From Azospirillum thermophilum (GTDB lineage Bacteria > Pseudomonadota > Alphaproteobacteria > Azospirillales > Azospirillaceae): a DNA stretch of 64,000 nucleotides. The notes beneath the pieces are model-generated. The model had not been told where the DNA came from. It saw only the letters and a program-made list of their open reading frames with translations, and made no database searches. How positions within the stretch are numbered: the stretch's first letter is position 1; the number at the start of each line of letters is the position of its first letter. The stretch is taken from positions 608,414-672,413 of the forward strand of contig NZ_CP029357.1 of assembly GCF_003130795.1 (NCBI RefSeq), read 5' to 3'. The translations under genes and the position numbers were made by a program. Below, piece after piece: positions 54,452-62,517 of the stretch.

Positions 54452-54832
54452 TTGAGCGACCCCACGTCCCGTCCCGTTTCCCGCGAAGAGTTCGAGTCCG
54501 TCCGCGACGCCGTGATGACCATGTCCAATGCGATCAAGGACATCGCCAACACCGGACGGCGCAGCCACGAGGCGCTGGCCGCCGCCGTCGAGGACACGCG
54601 GGACTCGCTCCAGGGCCAGATCGTCGCCCTGACGGCGGTCAACGCGGCGCTGGCCGCCCTGGCGGTCGCCGCCGGCGTCCCGTCGGACACGGTGCGCACC
54701 ATCATCGGCAATGTCGGGCAGGCCCTGCCCAACGCCGACAGCCCGGACATCCAGGCCATCCTGCGCACCGCGCTGTCCTTCCTGCCGCAGGCCGCGCCGG
54801 ACGCGCCGCCGGCCGGCCCGCGCAATCACTGA
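54452..54832 (+). CDS. Small hypothetical protein
   Basis: A 126-residue protein that I do not recognise. It starts with a TTG at 54452 preceded by AGGAG at good distance; the next ATG is about 60 nt inside. The N-terminal half is helical and polar (REEFESVRDAVMTMSNAIKD), the middle is Ala/Val-rich (LTAVNAALAALAVAAGVPSD), and the end is Pro-rich. No transmembrane segment is convincing. Its stop overlaps the end of the convergent LacI gene by 7 bp. Confidence 0.6.
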   Translation: MSDPTSRPVSREEFESVRDAVMTMSNAIKDIANTGRRSHEALAAAVEDTRDSLQGQIVALTAVNAALAALAVAAGVPSDTVRTIIGNVGQALPNADSPDIQAILRTALSFLPQAAPDAPPAGPRNH

Positions 54833-55890
54833 GCGGACACCGGGCGGGTGCTGCCGCGCACCACCAGTTCGCAGCCGAGATTGTAGTGGATCGGCGGGAT
54901 CCGGGTGCCCGACAGGCTCGCCAGGATCTGCGTCGCGGTCAGGCGGCCGATCTCGCGCTGCGGCGGGCGGACCGTCGTCAGCGGCGGCGGGCAGGAGTCG
55001 CTGAACGGCAGGTCGCCGAACCCGACCACGGCGAGATCCTCCGGCACCCGCAGGGACCGGCGCGTCGCCTCGAACAGCACGCCCAGCGCCAGCGCGTCGT
55101 TGGAGCAGACCACCCCGTCGATGTCCGGGTGGACGGCCAGGATCTCGTCGATCAGCCAGCGCCCGACCCCGGTGGAGGCCGCATCGGGCACCGTGAAGGC
55201 GATCGGCTCGTGCAGGCCGCGGCGCCGCACCTCGTCCTCATAGCCGTCGGTGCGGCTGCGCACCCGCATGTCCTGCCGCAGCGCCGCCCCGATATAGGCG
55301 ACCTTGCGGCTGCCCTGGTCGTAGAGGTGGCTGGTCTGCATCCGGCCGACCTCGAAATGCGAGAAGCCGACGCTCATGGCGACCGCCGGCTTGTCCTCGG
55401 ACGGCATGTCCCACATCTCCACCACCGGCACGCCGCAGGAGCTCAGCATCGCCCGCGTCCGCTCGGTGTGGTGGAAGCCGGTCACCACCATCGCCGCCGG
55501 CGACCAGGCGAGGAAGGCACGGATCAGCGTCTCCTCCTCCTCCTCGCTGAACTCGCTGACGCCCAGCAGGGTCTGGTACTGGGCGTGGCGGAACAGCCCC
55601 TGCAGCGTGTTGTAGGTCTCGGCGAAGAAGGAGTTGAGGATCGAGGGCAGGATGACCCCGATGGTCCGGCTGCGCGCCGCCGCCAGGCTGCCGGCGACGA
55701 GGTTGGGCACATAGCCCATCTGCTCGATGGTGCGGGCCACCCGCTCCGCCAGTTCGGGCGACACCGCCTCCGGCCGGCGCAGATAGAGCGAGACGGTGCT
55801 GGCGGACACGCCGGCAGCGTCCGCCACGTCGCTCATCGTGATCCTCTGGGTCCCGCGCCGAACCCGCTTCTTCGCCGGTGCTGTTGCCAT
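54826..55890 (-). CDS. LacI-family regulator of the galacturonate genes
   Basis: A 354-residue protein. HTH: RITMSDVADAAGVSASTVSL followed by YLRRPEAVSPE and the hinge VPNLVAGSLAAARSRTIGVI. Effector domain as in GntR/IdnR-type repressors (VVCSNDALALGVLFEATRRS, then VVGFGDLPFSDSCPPPLTTV). It is followed after 116 bp (in gene order) by uxaB on the same strand, which lies upstream; it probably senses a hexuronate or ketogluconate. The site it binds is not certain. Confidence 0.88.
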   Translation of the reverse strand: MATAPAKKRVRRGTQRITMSDVADAAGVSASTVSLYLRRPEAVSPELAERVARTIEQMGYVPNLVAGSLAAARSRTIGVILPSILNSFFAETYNTLQGLFRHAQYQTLLGVSEFSEEEEETLIRAFLAWSPAAMVVTGFHHTERTRAMLSSCGVPVVEMWDMPSEDKPAVAMSVGFSHFEVGRMQTSHLYDQGSRKVAYIGAALRQDMRVRSRTDGYEDEVRRRGLHEPIAFTVPDAASTGVGRWLIDEILAVHPDIDGVVCSNDALALGVLFEATRRSLRVPEDLAVVGFGDLPFSDSCPPPLTTVRPPQREIGRLTATQILASLSGTRIPPIHYNLGCELVVRGSTRPVSAQ

Positions 55891-56006
55891 CGTCCCTTAT
55901 CCTCGACCGCACTGCGGTCCGGCAACCGGAAGACCGTCCCCATGCCTCCCGGCCGCCGGACCACGCGCACGACTGCCGGGTCCCCTGCGCCCGGCAGCCG
56001 GTTCCG

Positions 56007-57512
56007 TCACCGGGCGACCAGATCCGCCATGGCGCCCATCATACCCTTGCCATCGATGGCTGTGAGGCTCTCCGCAACGCTGCGAGCCAAGCCCGGGACG
56101 CGGGTCAGGTCTTCCTTCCACAGGCGCTGGTCGGCCAGGACGGCTCCGACCAGCCCGGCCGCGTCGCCGGAGTGGGCCGCCCAGGCGGCGCTCAGCGCCG
56201 CGATCACCTCGGCATCGTCGCGGATGGGATAGCTGCCGGCGTCGCGCGTGCCGGTGCAGCCGCCGTCCGCCATCGTCCCGCGGTAGAAGCGCAGCAGCGC
56301 GGCCAGCGAGAAGCTGAGCCCGGCCGGCGCCTCGCCATGGGCGGCGACCCAGTCCTTCAGGCTCGGCAGCACCCGCACCTGCCATTTCGACACCGAGTTG
56401 AGCGCGATCGAGATCAGCTCGTGCCGGATGTAGGGGTTGCCGAAGCGCTCCATGATGGTCGCGGCATACTGCTGGCGCTCGGCCTCGGGCAGCGGGACGA
56501 AGGGCACGATCTCGCGGAACATCACCTGGTTCAGGTAGGCCGCGACGGTCGGGTCGTCCATCATGCCCTTCACGGTGTCGATCCCCGCCACATAGGCGGC
56601 GAGCGCGCTGGCCGTGTGGGCGCCGTTCAGGATGCGGACCTTGCGGGTGCGGTAGGGCTGCAGGTCGTCCGTCCACACCACGTTCAGCCCCGCCTTGTGC
56701 AGCGGCAGCTCCTCGGCCAGCGCGGCCGGCCCCTCGATCACCCAGACATGGAAGGGCTCGCCGGCCACGGTGAGCTGGTCCTCATAGCCCCAGCGCCCGA
56801 ACAGCGCCGCCGCCTCGTCGCGCGGATAGCCGGGGACGATGCGGTCGACCAGCGTGTTCAGGAAGTGGTTGTGCCGCTCGACCCAGGCGATGAAGCCGGC
56901 TTCCAGACCCCAGCGCCTGGCATGGGCCAGCACGATGCGCTTCAGGTTGGCGCCGTTGGCCTCGATCAGTTCGCAGGGCAGGAAGACGAGTCCGCTCTCC
57001 GGCGTGCCGCCGAGAGCTGTATAGCGGGCGTGCAGCAGCGCGGCGACCTTCGCCGGGAAGCTCTCCTGGCAGGACTGCGGGGTGTAGGCCTCCTCGACGT
57101 CGGCGATGCCGGCCTCGGTGGTGTTGGACACGACGAAGCGCAGCACCGGGGAGGTGGCGTACGACATCACCCGCGCCCAGTCGGCATAGGGGTTGAGCGC
57201 GTCGGACACGCAGCTCACCACCCGGCGGGCCTCGACCTCGCGGCCGTCCTCGATCCCGCGCAGCAGGACGGTATAGAGATGGTCCTGGCGGCGCAGCAGG
57301 TCGGCGATGCCGCGGTCGAGCGGCTGCACGACGGCGACGCCGGCCCGGGTCAGGCCCTGGCCGTTGGCGATGTCGATCATCCAGTCGACGAAGCCGCGCA
57401 GGAAGTTGCCGTCGCCGATCTGCAGCACGGTCACCGGCAGGACAGGGGCGCCGGGCGTATGCGCGGCGTCAAGCGCGCCACCCGTCAGCAGCTCTCGGTT
57501 CAGCGAGGTCAT
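56007..57512 (-). CDS. uxaB: Tagaturonate reductase (altronate oxidoreductase) family
   Basis: A 501-residue member of the mannitol dehydrogenase family. The N-terminal VLQIGDGNFLRGFVDWMIDI matches UxaB, with VVSNTTEAGIADVEEAYTPQ, GLVFLPCELIEANGANLKRI, VERHNHFLNTLVDRIVPGYP, KVRILNGAHTASALAAYVAG and the catalytic Lys-X4-Asn-X2-His region in RILNGAHT. It reduces D-tagaturonate to D-altronate with NADH. AAGGA precedes the ATG at 57512. Its divergent neighbour is a hexuronate transporter, which supports the galacturonate pathway. uxaC and uxaA are not in the window. Confidence 0.88.
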   Translation of the reverse strand: MTSLNRELLTGGALDAAHTPGAPVLPVTVLQIGDGNFLRGFVDWMIDIANGQGLTRAGVAVVQPLDRGIADLLRRQDHLYTVLLRGIEDGREVEARRVVSCVSDALNPYADWARVMSYATSPVLRFVVSNTTEAGIADVEEAYTPQSCQESFPAKVAALLHARYTALGGTPESGLVFLPCELIEANGANLKRIVLAHARRWGLEAGFIAWVERHNHFLNTLVDRIVPGYPRDEAAALFGRWGYEDQLTVAGEPFHVWVIEGPAALAEELPLHKAGLNVVWTDDLQPYRTRKVRILNGAHTASALAAYVAGIDTVKGMMDDPTVAAYLNQVMFREIVPFVPLPEAERQQYAATIMERFGNPYIRHELISIALNSVSKWQVRVLPSLKDWVAAHGEAPAGLSFSLAALLRFYRGTMADGGCTGTRDAGSYPIRDDAEVIAALSAAWAAHSGDAAGLVGAVLADQRLWKEDLTRVPGLARSVAESLTAIDGKGMMGAMADLVAR

Positions 57513-57584
57513 TTCGGAGCGTCCTTCAGACACAAGGGAGAGAACCGCCGGCCCGAGGCAGGTCCGGCCGACAGGGGAAGAATA

Positions 57585-57596
57585 CTAATATATTAG
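57585..57596. promoter_or_regulatory. Palindrome CTAATATATTAG upstream of uxaB
   Basis: A perfect 12-bp palindrome 72 bp before the uxaB start, in an otherwise GC-rich patch. Confidence 0.6.
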
Positions 57597-57851
57597 AATG
57601 GGCCGCAAGGGCGGATCGGCACGCGGACGGAGCCGGGGCCAAAATGACGCACATCCCGCCGCACCCTCCTTCGCGGCGGGCCGGGTCCTGGCGGTCCGGC
57701 ACGGGGCCTCGGGCAGTCATGCGGCAGCGCAATATCAAGTTGTTCAGGGACTTAACGCTTGGTGCTGCCGCGTCTGCGAATTATCCACACTCGCCCTGCG
57801 ACATTTTGGCCGAAGGCCGCGCCGGCCCGGAAACAGCGCTTGTGATGTACA

Positions 57852-57863
57852 CTAGTATATTAA
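57852..57863. promoter_or_regulatory. Related site CTAGTATATTAA upstream of exuT
   Basis: Matches 10 of 12 positions of the uxaB palindrome; 131 bp before the exuT start. The rest of the 481-bp divergent region shows no gene. Confidence 0.5.
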
Positions 57864-57993
57864 TATAACTCCGCCAGCGAGGCGTGGCGCCCCATCGAGG
57901 GCGCAAAGACACCGTCGCAGCGCTCCGACCCTTATGAAGACGGCCGGCAAGCGAGCATCGGCATCCTGTCGAGGACAGGAAAGTGAGGATGAA

Positions 57994-59277
57994 ATGAAAA
58001 AGATCCGTGGCTTGCGGTGGCAGATTCTTGCCCTGATGATGCTTGGCACCGTGGTCAACTACATCGATCGCAACACGCTGGGCATTCTGGCTCCGCAGCT
58101 CAAGGAACAGCTGCACTTCTCTACCGAGCAGTATTCCTTCGTCGTCAGCGCGTTCCAGCTCTGCTACAGCCTGATGCAGCCGGTCGCCGGCTACATCACC
58201 GACCTGATCGGCCTGAAGCTCGGCTACGCCATGTTCGCCATGGTCTGGGGCCTTGCCGCGTCGATGCACGCGCTGGCCGGCGGCTGGCAGTCGATGGCCT
58301 TCTTCCGCGGCCTGCTGGGCGTCAGCGAGGCGGCGGCCATGCCGTCGGGCGTCAAGACCTCGACCCTGTGGTTCCCCGCCAAGGAGCGCTCGATCGCCAC
58401 GGGCTGGTTCAACACCGGCAGCTCGATCGGCGCCATGGTCGCCCCGCCCTTCGTCATCTGGCTGTCGGTGACCTATGACTGGCGCGTCGCCTTCGTCGTC
58501 ACCGGCCTGCTGGGCGTCGGCATGTCGCTGCTGTGGTTCGCCCTCTACCGCAACCCGGAGAACCATCCGCGCCTGTCCAAGGAAGAGCACCAGTACATCC
58601 TGGACGGCCAGGAGCATGTCGAGCTTCCCAAGCCGTCGGTGAAGCGCGTGCTGGGCAAGGGCAAGTTCTGGAGCATCGCCGCCGCCCGCTTCCTGACCGA
58701 GCCGGCCTGGCAGACCTTCAGCTTCTGGATCCCGCTCTACATGGTCAGCACGCGGGGCATGGACATCAAGCAGTTCGCCCTGTTCGCCTGGCTGCCCTTC
58801 CTGTTCGGCGACCTCGGCTGCATCCTGTCCGGCTACATGTCGCCGTTCTTCGTCAAGCGCTTCAGGATGTCGCTGGTCAACTCCCGCATCGCCGGCGTCG
58901 GCGTCGGCGCGGTGTGCATGGTCGGCCCGGCGCTCATCAGCTTCGCCGTCAGCCCGATCGCCGCGATCTTCCTGTTCTCCCTCGGCGCCTTCGCCCACCA
59001 GATGCTGTCGAGCCTGCTCTACGCCCTGGTGACCGACACCTTCGAGAAGCAGGACGTCGCCACGGCGACCGGCTTCGGCGGCATGGCCGGCTATCTCGGC
59101 GGCATGATCTTCTCGCTGATCATCGGCCAGCTCGCCACCACCATCGGCTACGAGCCGCTGTTCGCCTGCCTGACGGTGTTCGACCTGACCGCCTTCGCGA
59201 TCATCGCCCTGGTCCTGGGCCAGCGCCGCGGCACGGCCACCGGCCCGGTTTCCGCCAGTATCGCCGGCGCCGACTGA
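57994..59277 (+). CDS. exuT: MFS hexuronate transporter (ExuT-like)
   Basis: A 427-residue transporter of the anion:cation symporter branch with 12 helices. LMMLGTVVNYIDRNTLGILA in helix 1, FRGLLGVSEAAAMPSGVKTS, WFPAKERSIATGWFNTGSSI, then the second half with SFWIPLYMVSTRGMDIKQFA, FGGMAGYLGGMIFSLIIGQL. This order and motifs match ExuT, which imports galacturonate and glucuronate with protons. GAGG lies before the ATG at 57994. It is followed by a strong terminator. Confidence 0.9.
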   Translation: MKKIRGLRWQILALMMLGTVVNYIDRNTLGILAPQLKEQLHFSTEQYSFVVSAFQLCYSLMQPVAGYITDLIGLKLGYAMFAMVWGLAASMHALAGGWQSMAFFRGLLGVSEAAAMPSGVKTSTLWFPAKERSIATGWFNTGSSIGAMVAPPFVIWLSVTYDWRVAFVVTGLLGVGMSLLWFALYRNPENHPRLSKEEHQYILDGQEHVELPKPSVKRVLGKGKFWSIAAARFLTEPAWQTFSFWIPLYMVSTRGMDIKQFALFAWLPFLFGDLGCILSGYMSPFFVKRFRMSLVNSRIAGVGVGAVCMVGPALISFAVSPIAAIFLFSLGAFAHQMLSSLLYALVTDTFEKQDVATATGFGGMAGYLGGMIFSLIIGQLATTIGYEPLFACLTVFDLTAFAIIALVLGQRRGTATGPVSASIAGAD

Positions 59278-59303
59278 CCGCCATCTCTTGCCACCGACTG
59301 AAG

Positions 59304-59333
59304 ACCCCCCGGGCACCGTCCGGGGGGTTTTTT
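59304..59333 (+). terminator. Intrinsic terminator of exuT
   Basis: Stem ACCCCCCGG (59304-59312) and CCGGGGGGT (59320-59328), 7-nt loop, and six T residues (59328-59333), 27 bp after the exuT stop. Confidence 0.9.
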
Positions 59334-59380
59334 CATGCGCTCAGCTCGCGCCGGCCGGCCGGCCCGCTGCCGGCGTCCGC

Positions 59381-59542
59381 TCAGTTGAACTGGAACAGCT
59401 CCGGGCTCAGCACCTCGCCCATGGTCACCGCGGCGGCCGGGGTGGTGGCGGTCACCGCGGCGCTGGCGGCGACGGCCAGCAGGGACACCAGGGCGAAACC
59501 ACCGGCGATCAGGGCGCGGGCAACCGAATGACGGGTGTTCAT
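59381..59542 (-). CDS. Small secreted protein of 53 residues
   Basis: ATG at 59540-59542 after TTGGAGACA. The product begins MNTRHSVARALIAGGFALVS, continues with a hydrophobic core and an Ala-rich cleavage region (LLAVAASAAVTATTPAAAV), and ends in TMGEVLSPELFQFN. So it is a signal peptide plus a very short mature peptide of perhaps 25 residues. The reading frame has the strong third-position GC of the neighbours. No family recognised. It is convergent with exuT, after the exuT terminator. Confidence 0.6.
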   Translation of the reverse strand: MNTRHSVARALIAGGFALVSLLAVAASAAVTATTPAAAVTMGEVLSPELFQFN

Positions 59543-59927
59543 TGTCTCCAACTCCTCATATGTCGTGCGATGGGCGGGGCGTCTTCTGCGACGCGCTTGT
59601 CATCGGCGATGACAATGATGCCAGCAGTCATCCTTTCCCCGATCTGCCGAGTCTGCATGGCTTGCATCGTCATGTTGCAGTGCGTCATAGCGCTGTTGCT
59701 GAATATGATGCAGACAAGATGATGAGATCGTAGCGCTCTCACATGTTTTCAGCAGCGTTACGAAATGGATGTCGCGCGGACATCCGCCATTTTTCTTTTC
59801 CATACCGGCCACAGTCTACCGAATGTATCTTGTATGCTTGGCCGCCGACCGGCAGACTGCGGCAAGAAAGACGGCGCAGGGCTGCGACAGAATGCCCTGT
59901 CCGCCGTGATCCCGATCTGTCCCAATT
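59543..59927. other. Intergenic region without recognisable gene
   Basis: About 385 bp of lower GC than its surroundings, with many ATG/ATGA triplets but no frame that keeps the local codon pattern. It probably includes the promoter of the 53-residue protein gene. Confidence 0.4.
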
Positions 59928-59939
59928 CTGATATATTAG
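59928..59939. promoter_or_regulatory. Site CTGATATATTAG upstream of the 26-residue frame
   Basis: Hybrid of the perfect palindromes at 40308 (CTGATATATCAG) and 57585 (CTAATATATTAG). It ends 36 bp before the GTG of a small frame. Confidence 0.5.
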
Positions 59940-59975
59940 TTGACCATCTCCACCGATCCTGGCTCGAGGGCTGCC

Positions 59976-60056
59976 GTGACCTCCTCACCTCTGGAAACCG
60001 CGCTGCTGCTGCGCGTCATTGTTCCGCTGACGCTTCTGCTGATCGGCATGATCTGA
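59976..60056 (+). CDS. Possible 26-residue single-pass membrane peptide
   Basis: GTG at 59976 after GAGGG (spacing about 6). The product has a polar head (MTSSPLETA) and one hydrophobic helix (LLLRVIVPLTLLLIGMI), then TGA. Size and shape resemble small regulatory or subunit membrane peptides. Supporting context: a strong palindrome just upstream. Against it: the short length and the lack of a clear promoter. The frame is convergent with the flavoprotein gene. Confidence 0.35.
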   Translation: MTSSPLETALLLRVIVPLTLLLIGMI

Positions 60057-60083
60057 CGGGGTGCCGGTTTCGGCCTGCCCGTC

Positions 60084-60998
60084 TCAGCCGGTGCGCCGCC
60101 GCAGCCCGTTGTGGACGGCGGTCGCGGCCTTCGCCGCCTCTCCCATGGCGACCGAAATCTGGTTCAGCGTGGAAACGACGTCGCCCGCCGCATAGAAGCC
60201 GGGAACGGACGTCTGCTGGTGGCCGTCGACGATCAGCCGGCCGCCCCCGTCCATCGCCGCCCCCACCTGCCCGGCGAGCGTCGAGCGGGCAAGCGTCCCC
60301 AGCGCCGAGTAGAGCGTGTCGAAGGCAAGCTCCCGCCGGCTGCGCAGGATGACCTTGGTGATCCGGCCGCCTTCGGTCACCACCGCCTCGACCGGTTCCT
60401 CCTCCAGCGTGATGCCGTCGTCGCGCAGCGCGGCCTTCTCCTCCTCCGTCAGTTCCATGCGGCGCCCGAGCGTCAGCAGCGTGACGTCGGCGCTGTAGGT
60501 GCGCAGGAACTGCGCCTCGCGGAAGGCGTGGGCGCCATGGCCGATCACCGCGATGCGGCGGTCGATCACCTCGTAGGCGTCGCAGATCGGGCAGACCCGG
60601 ATGAGGCCGCGCTGAACCGCGTCATAGAGGTCGGGAAGCCGCGGCTGGTCGTCGATGACGCCGGTCGCCAGGATGACCGCCGTCGTGTCGATCACCCGCC
60701 CGTCGGCGGTCTTCGCCACGAACCCGGCGCGGTCGCCGGCCTCGCGGACCGAGGCGATCGAGCCGGTCTCGATGCGGGCGCCGTAAAGCCGGGCCTGGTC
60801 GCGCATCCGGTCGAGCAGGTCCGTCCCGTGGATCCCCTCGGGAAATCCGGCATGGTTGTGCGAGGAGGGAATCCACGAGCAGCGGCTCTTGCCCTCGTCG
60901 ACCACCAGCGCGGTCCGGCGATAGCGCGCAAGATAGATGGCCGCGGTCAGTCCGGCGGGGCCACCTCCCACGATCAGGCAGTCGAGTTCCAATGCCAT
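60084..60998 (-). CDS. Thioredoxin-reductase-like FAD/NAD(P) oxidoreductase
   Basis: A 304-residue flavoprotein. FAD Rossmann motif [20 protein letters not shown], redox pair CPIC within [18 protein letters not shown] motif [20 protein letters not shown] and the C-terminal FAD motif [20 protein letters not shown]. It follows thioredoxin reductase in layout, but has [18 protein letters not shown] and lacks thioredoxin nearby, so it may be a general disulfide or alkyl hydroperoxide-type reductase. ATG at 60998 chosen; ribosome site weak. Confidence 0.85.
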   Translation of the reverse strand: MALELDCLIVGGGPAGLTAAIYLARYRRTALVVDEGKSRCSWIPSSHNHAGFPEGIHGTDLLDRMRDQARLYGARIETGSIASVREAGDRAGFVAKTADGRVIDTTAVILATGVIDDQPRLPDLYDAVQRGLIRVCPICDAYEVIDRRIAVIGHGAHAFREAQFLRTYSADVTLLTLGRRMELTEEEKAALRDDGITLEEEPVEAVVTEGGRITKVILRSRRELAFDTLYSALGTLARSTLAGQVGAAMDGGGRLIVDGHQQTSVPGFYAAGDVVSTLNQISVAMGEAAKAATAVHNGLRRRTG

Positions 60999-61100
60999 GC
61001 CATGCGTCCCCACCCGCTTCCCCCACCAGAACCGGACGGGCCGGCCGTGGTTCCGGCGGCCGGCGATCGCCGCGCCCGCGGCGATGCCGAAGCGGCCCGT

Positions 61101-61808
61101 TCAGAATTGCCCGGGCGGGATGCGGTAGACATCGGGTTTCACCGGGTCCGCCACATAGGCGATCTGCAGCTCCGACCAGACGGGGTCCCGCTTTTCGGCA
61201 CCGGCCTGGGGCTCGGCGGCCAGGGTGAGCAGCACCATGCGATTCTGCGGGTCCAGGCCGCGGAACACGACGATGCCACCGTTCGCAGGGCGGTTCACCA
61301 CGACGTTTTCGGGCTTGAACCCCTGCTGCAGGAAATAGTCGCGAAGCAGCCCGGCATTGCCGAGCAGGTGTTCCGACGTGATCGAGGCATCCAGGGCCTT
61401 GGACCACTTGATGGTCACCTGGATCAGCTTCCTGCTGGAATGGCCGAACGTATAGGCGACCCTGGCGCTGCCGGTCTTGGGGAGAAGGTCGGCGACGCGG
61501 GCCGTCAGGACACGCGTCCGCTCCAGCGGATTGTCCTCGGCCTTCAGCGCCTCCGGCTTGATGCCGAGATCCTTGGCGGCGGTCTTCCGGACCTCCTCCT
61601 CCGTCATGCCGAAACGGACCGACCGGAAGCCGTTGACCTCCACCGGCTTCTCCGCCTGGGGTGCCGGCTTTCCGGCCGCCTCCGCCTCCGCCGTCGCGGA
61701 AGGGACGGTGGCGGGAACAGCCGTGGCCCCCGGCGTGCCCTTCGGCGTGGCGGTGGAAATGACGAGGAACGCAGCCCCGGTGACGACCGCCAGAGTTGCC
61801 TTGCGCAT
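61101..61808 (-). CDS. Hypothetical periplasmic protein
   Basis: A 235-residue protein with a signal peptide (MRKATLAVVTGAAFLVISTA), an Ala/Pro/Thr-rich linker to about residue 60, and a folded part that starts VNGFRSVRFGMTEEEVRKTA. The RFGM-EEEVR pattern recalls small BamE/SmpA-like repeats, but I do not assign a family. The rest (VAYTFGHSSRKLIQVTIKWS, GGIVVFRGLDPQNRMVLLTL) looks like beta strands. AGGAG lies before the ATG at 61808. Single gene. Confidence 0.75.
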   Translation of the reverse strand: MRKATLAVVTGAAFLVISTATPKGTPGATAVPATVPSATAEAEAAGKPAPQAEKPVEVNGFRSVRFGMTEEEVRKTAAKDLGIKPEALKAEDNPLERTRVLTARVADLLPKTGSARVAYTFGHSSRKLIQVTIKWSKALDASITSEHLLGNAGLLRDYFLQQGFKPENVVVNRPANGGIVVFRGLDPQNRMVLLTLAAEPQAGAEKRDPVWSELQIAYVADPVKPDVYRIPPGQF

Positions 61809-62517
61809 GCCCGTGCTCCTGTCTGCGGCCCAGTCGGCGATAAGAGGTGGACAGGACCCGTATCCAAATCGGAAAGAGCAGTCAACGGTCATGCGGATCT
61901 TGTAAGCATACGAACACGACACCGATGAAGAAGTCCGGCGGCGCAAATAGAATTCTGTACATAATGATCATCGTCTAAAACATATTGCCTCTTCACGGGA
62001 AACTTTCACACAATGATACTCAGCCCGGTAAGAAGCACAGGTGTTTTTTCTGCGATCCGCCAAAAACCTGTGATGGAAAATTTTGGATGAATAACTATGT
62101 ATGTATTTTGAACTCTCTCAGTCAACTTGGCGTCCGAAAGATGGACATGAGCGCATTCTTGCGAAATTTGGATACAAATCACGACTAAATCCAGGAAGAT
62201 TTTATCGCTTCACCTCACTGTCGACGGGAGCTTTTGCTGCCTTCTAGCTGGTGGACGATGGCTCGGTGCCCACAATATTACGCAATGATAGAATTCTATA
62301 TACCGCCGAAGAATGAAAGAAGCGGCGATACCGCCGCAGGCTATGCAAGGAATTATAACGCATCACCTCGAGTCAGATGGCAATAGTTGAAACTGAAGAC
62401 TATTCCAATGCCGATGAAGACTTTCATTTTCGTTGACTCTCCTGTGGAGTGCATGGAGAGTCTCATGCGTCTTTTTACGTATGACCTTGGCGACAGGGGC
62501 TGCCGGGATCGGTTTGC
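61809..62517. other. AT-richer gene-free stretch
   Basis: About 700 bp with visibly lower GC than the rest. No frame shows the strong codon bias of the window; a 67-codon TTG-initiated frame at 61985-62188 contains two Cys-X2-Cys-like pairs, but no start or homology signal. It separates the hypothetical gene from the decayed TpsB gene and may be the edge of acquired DNA. Confidence 0.45.

Noticed and set aside
61985..62188. A 67-codon frame with Cys-rich segments (RCFFCDPP, KTCDG)
   Set aside because: It starts with TTG without a ribosome site, has AT-rich codons unlike the neighbours and no family resemblance.
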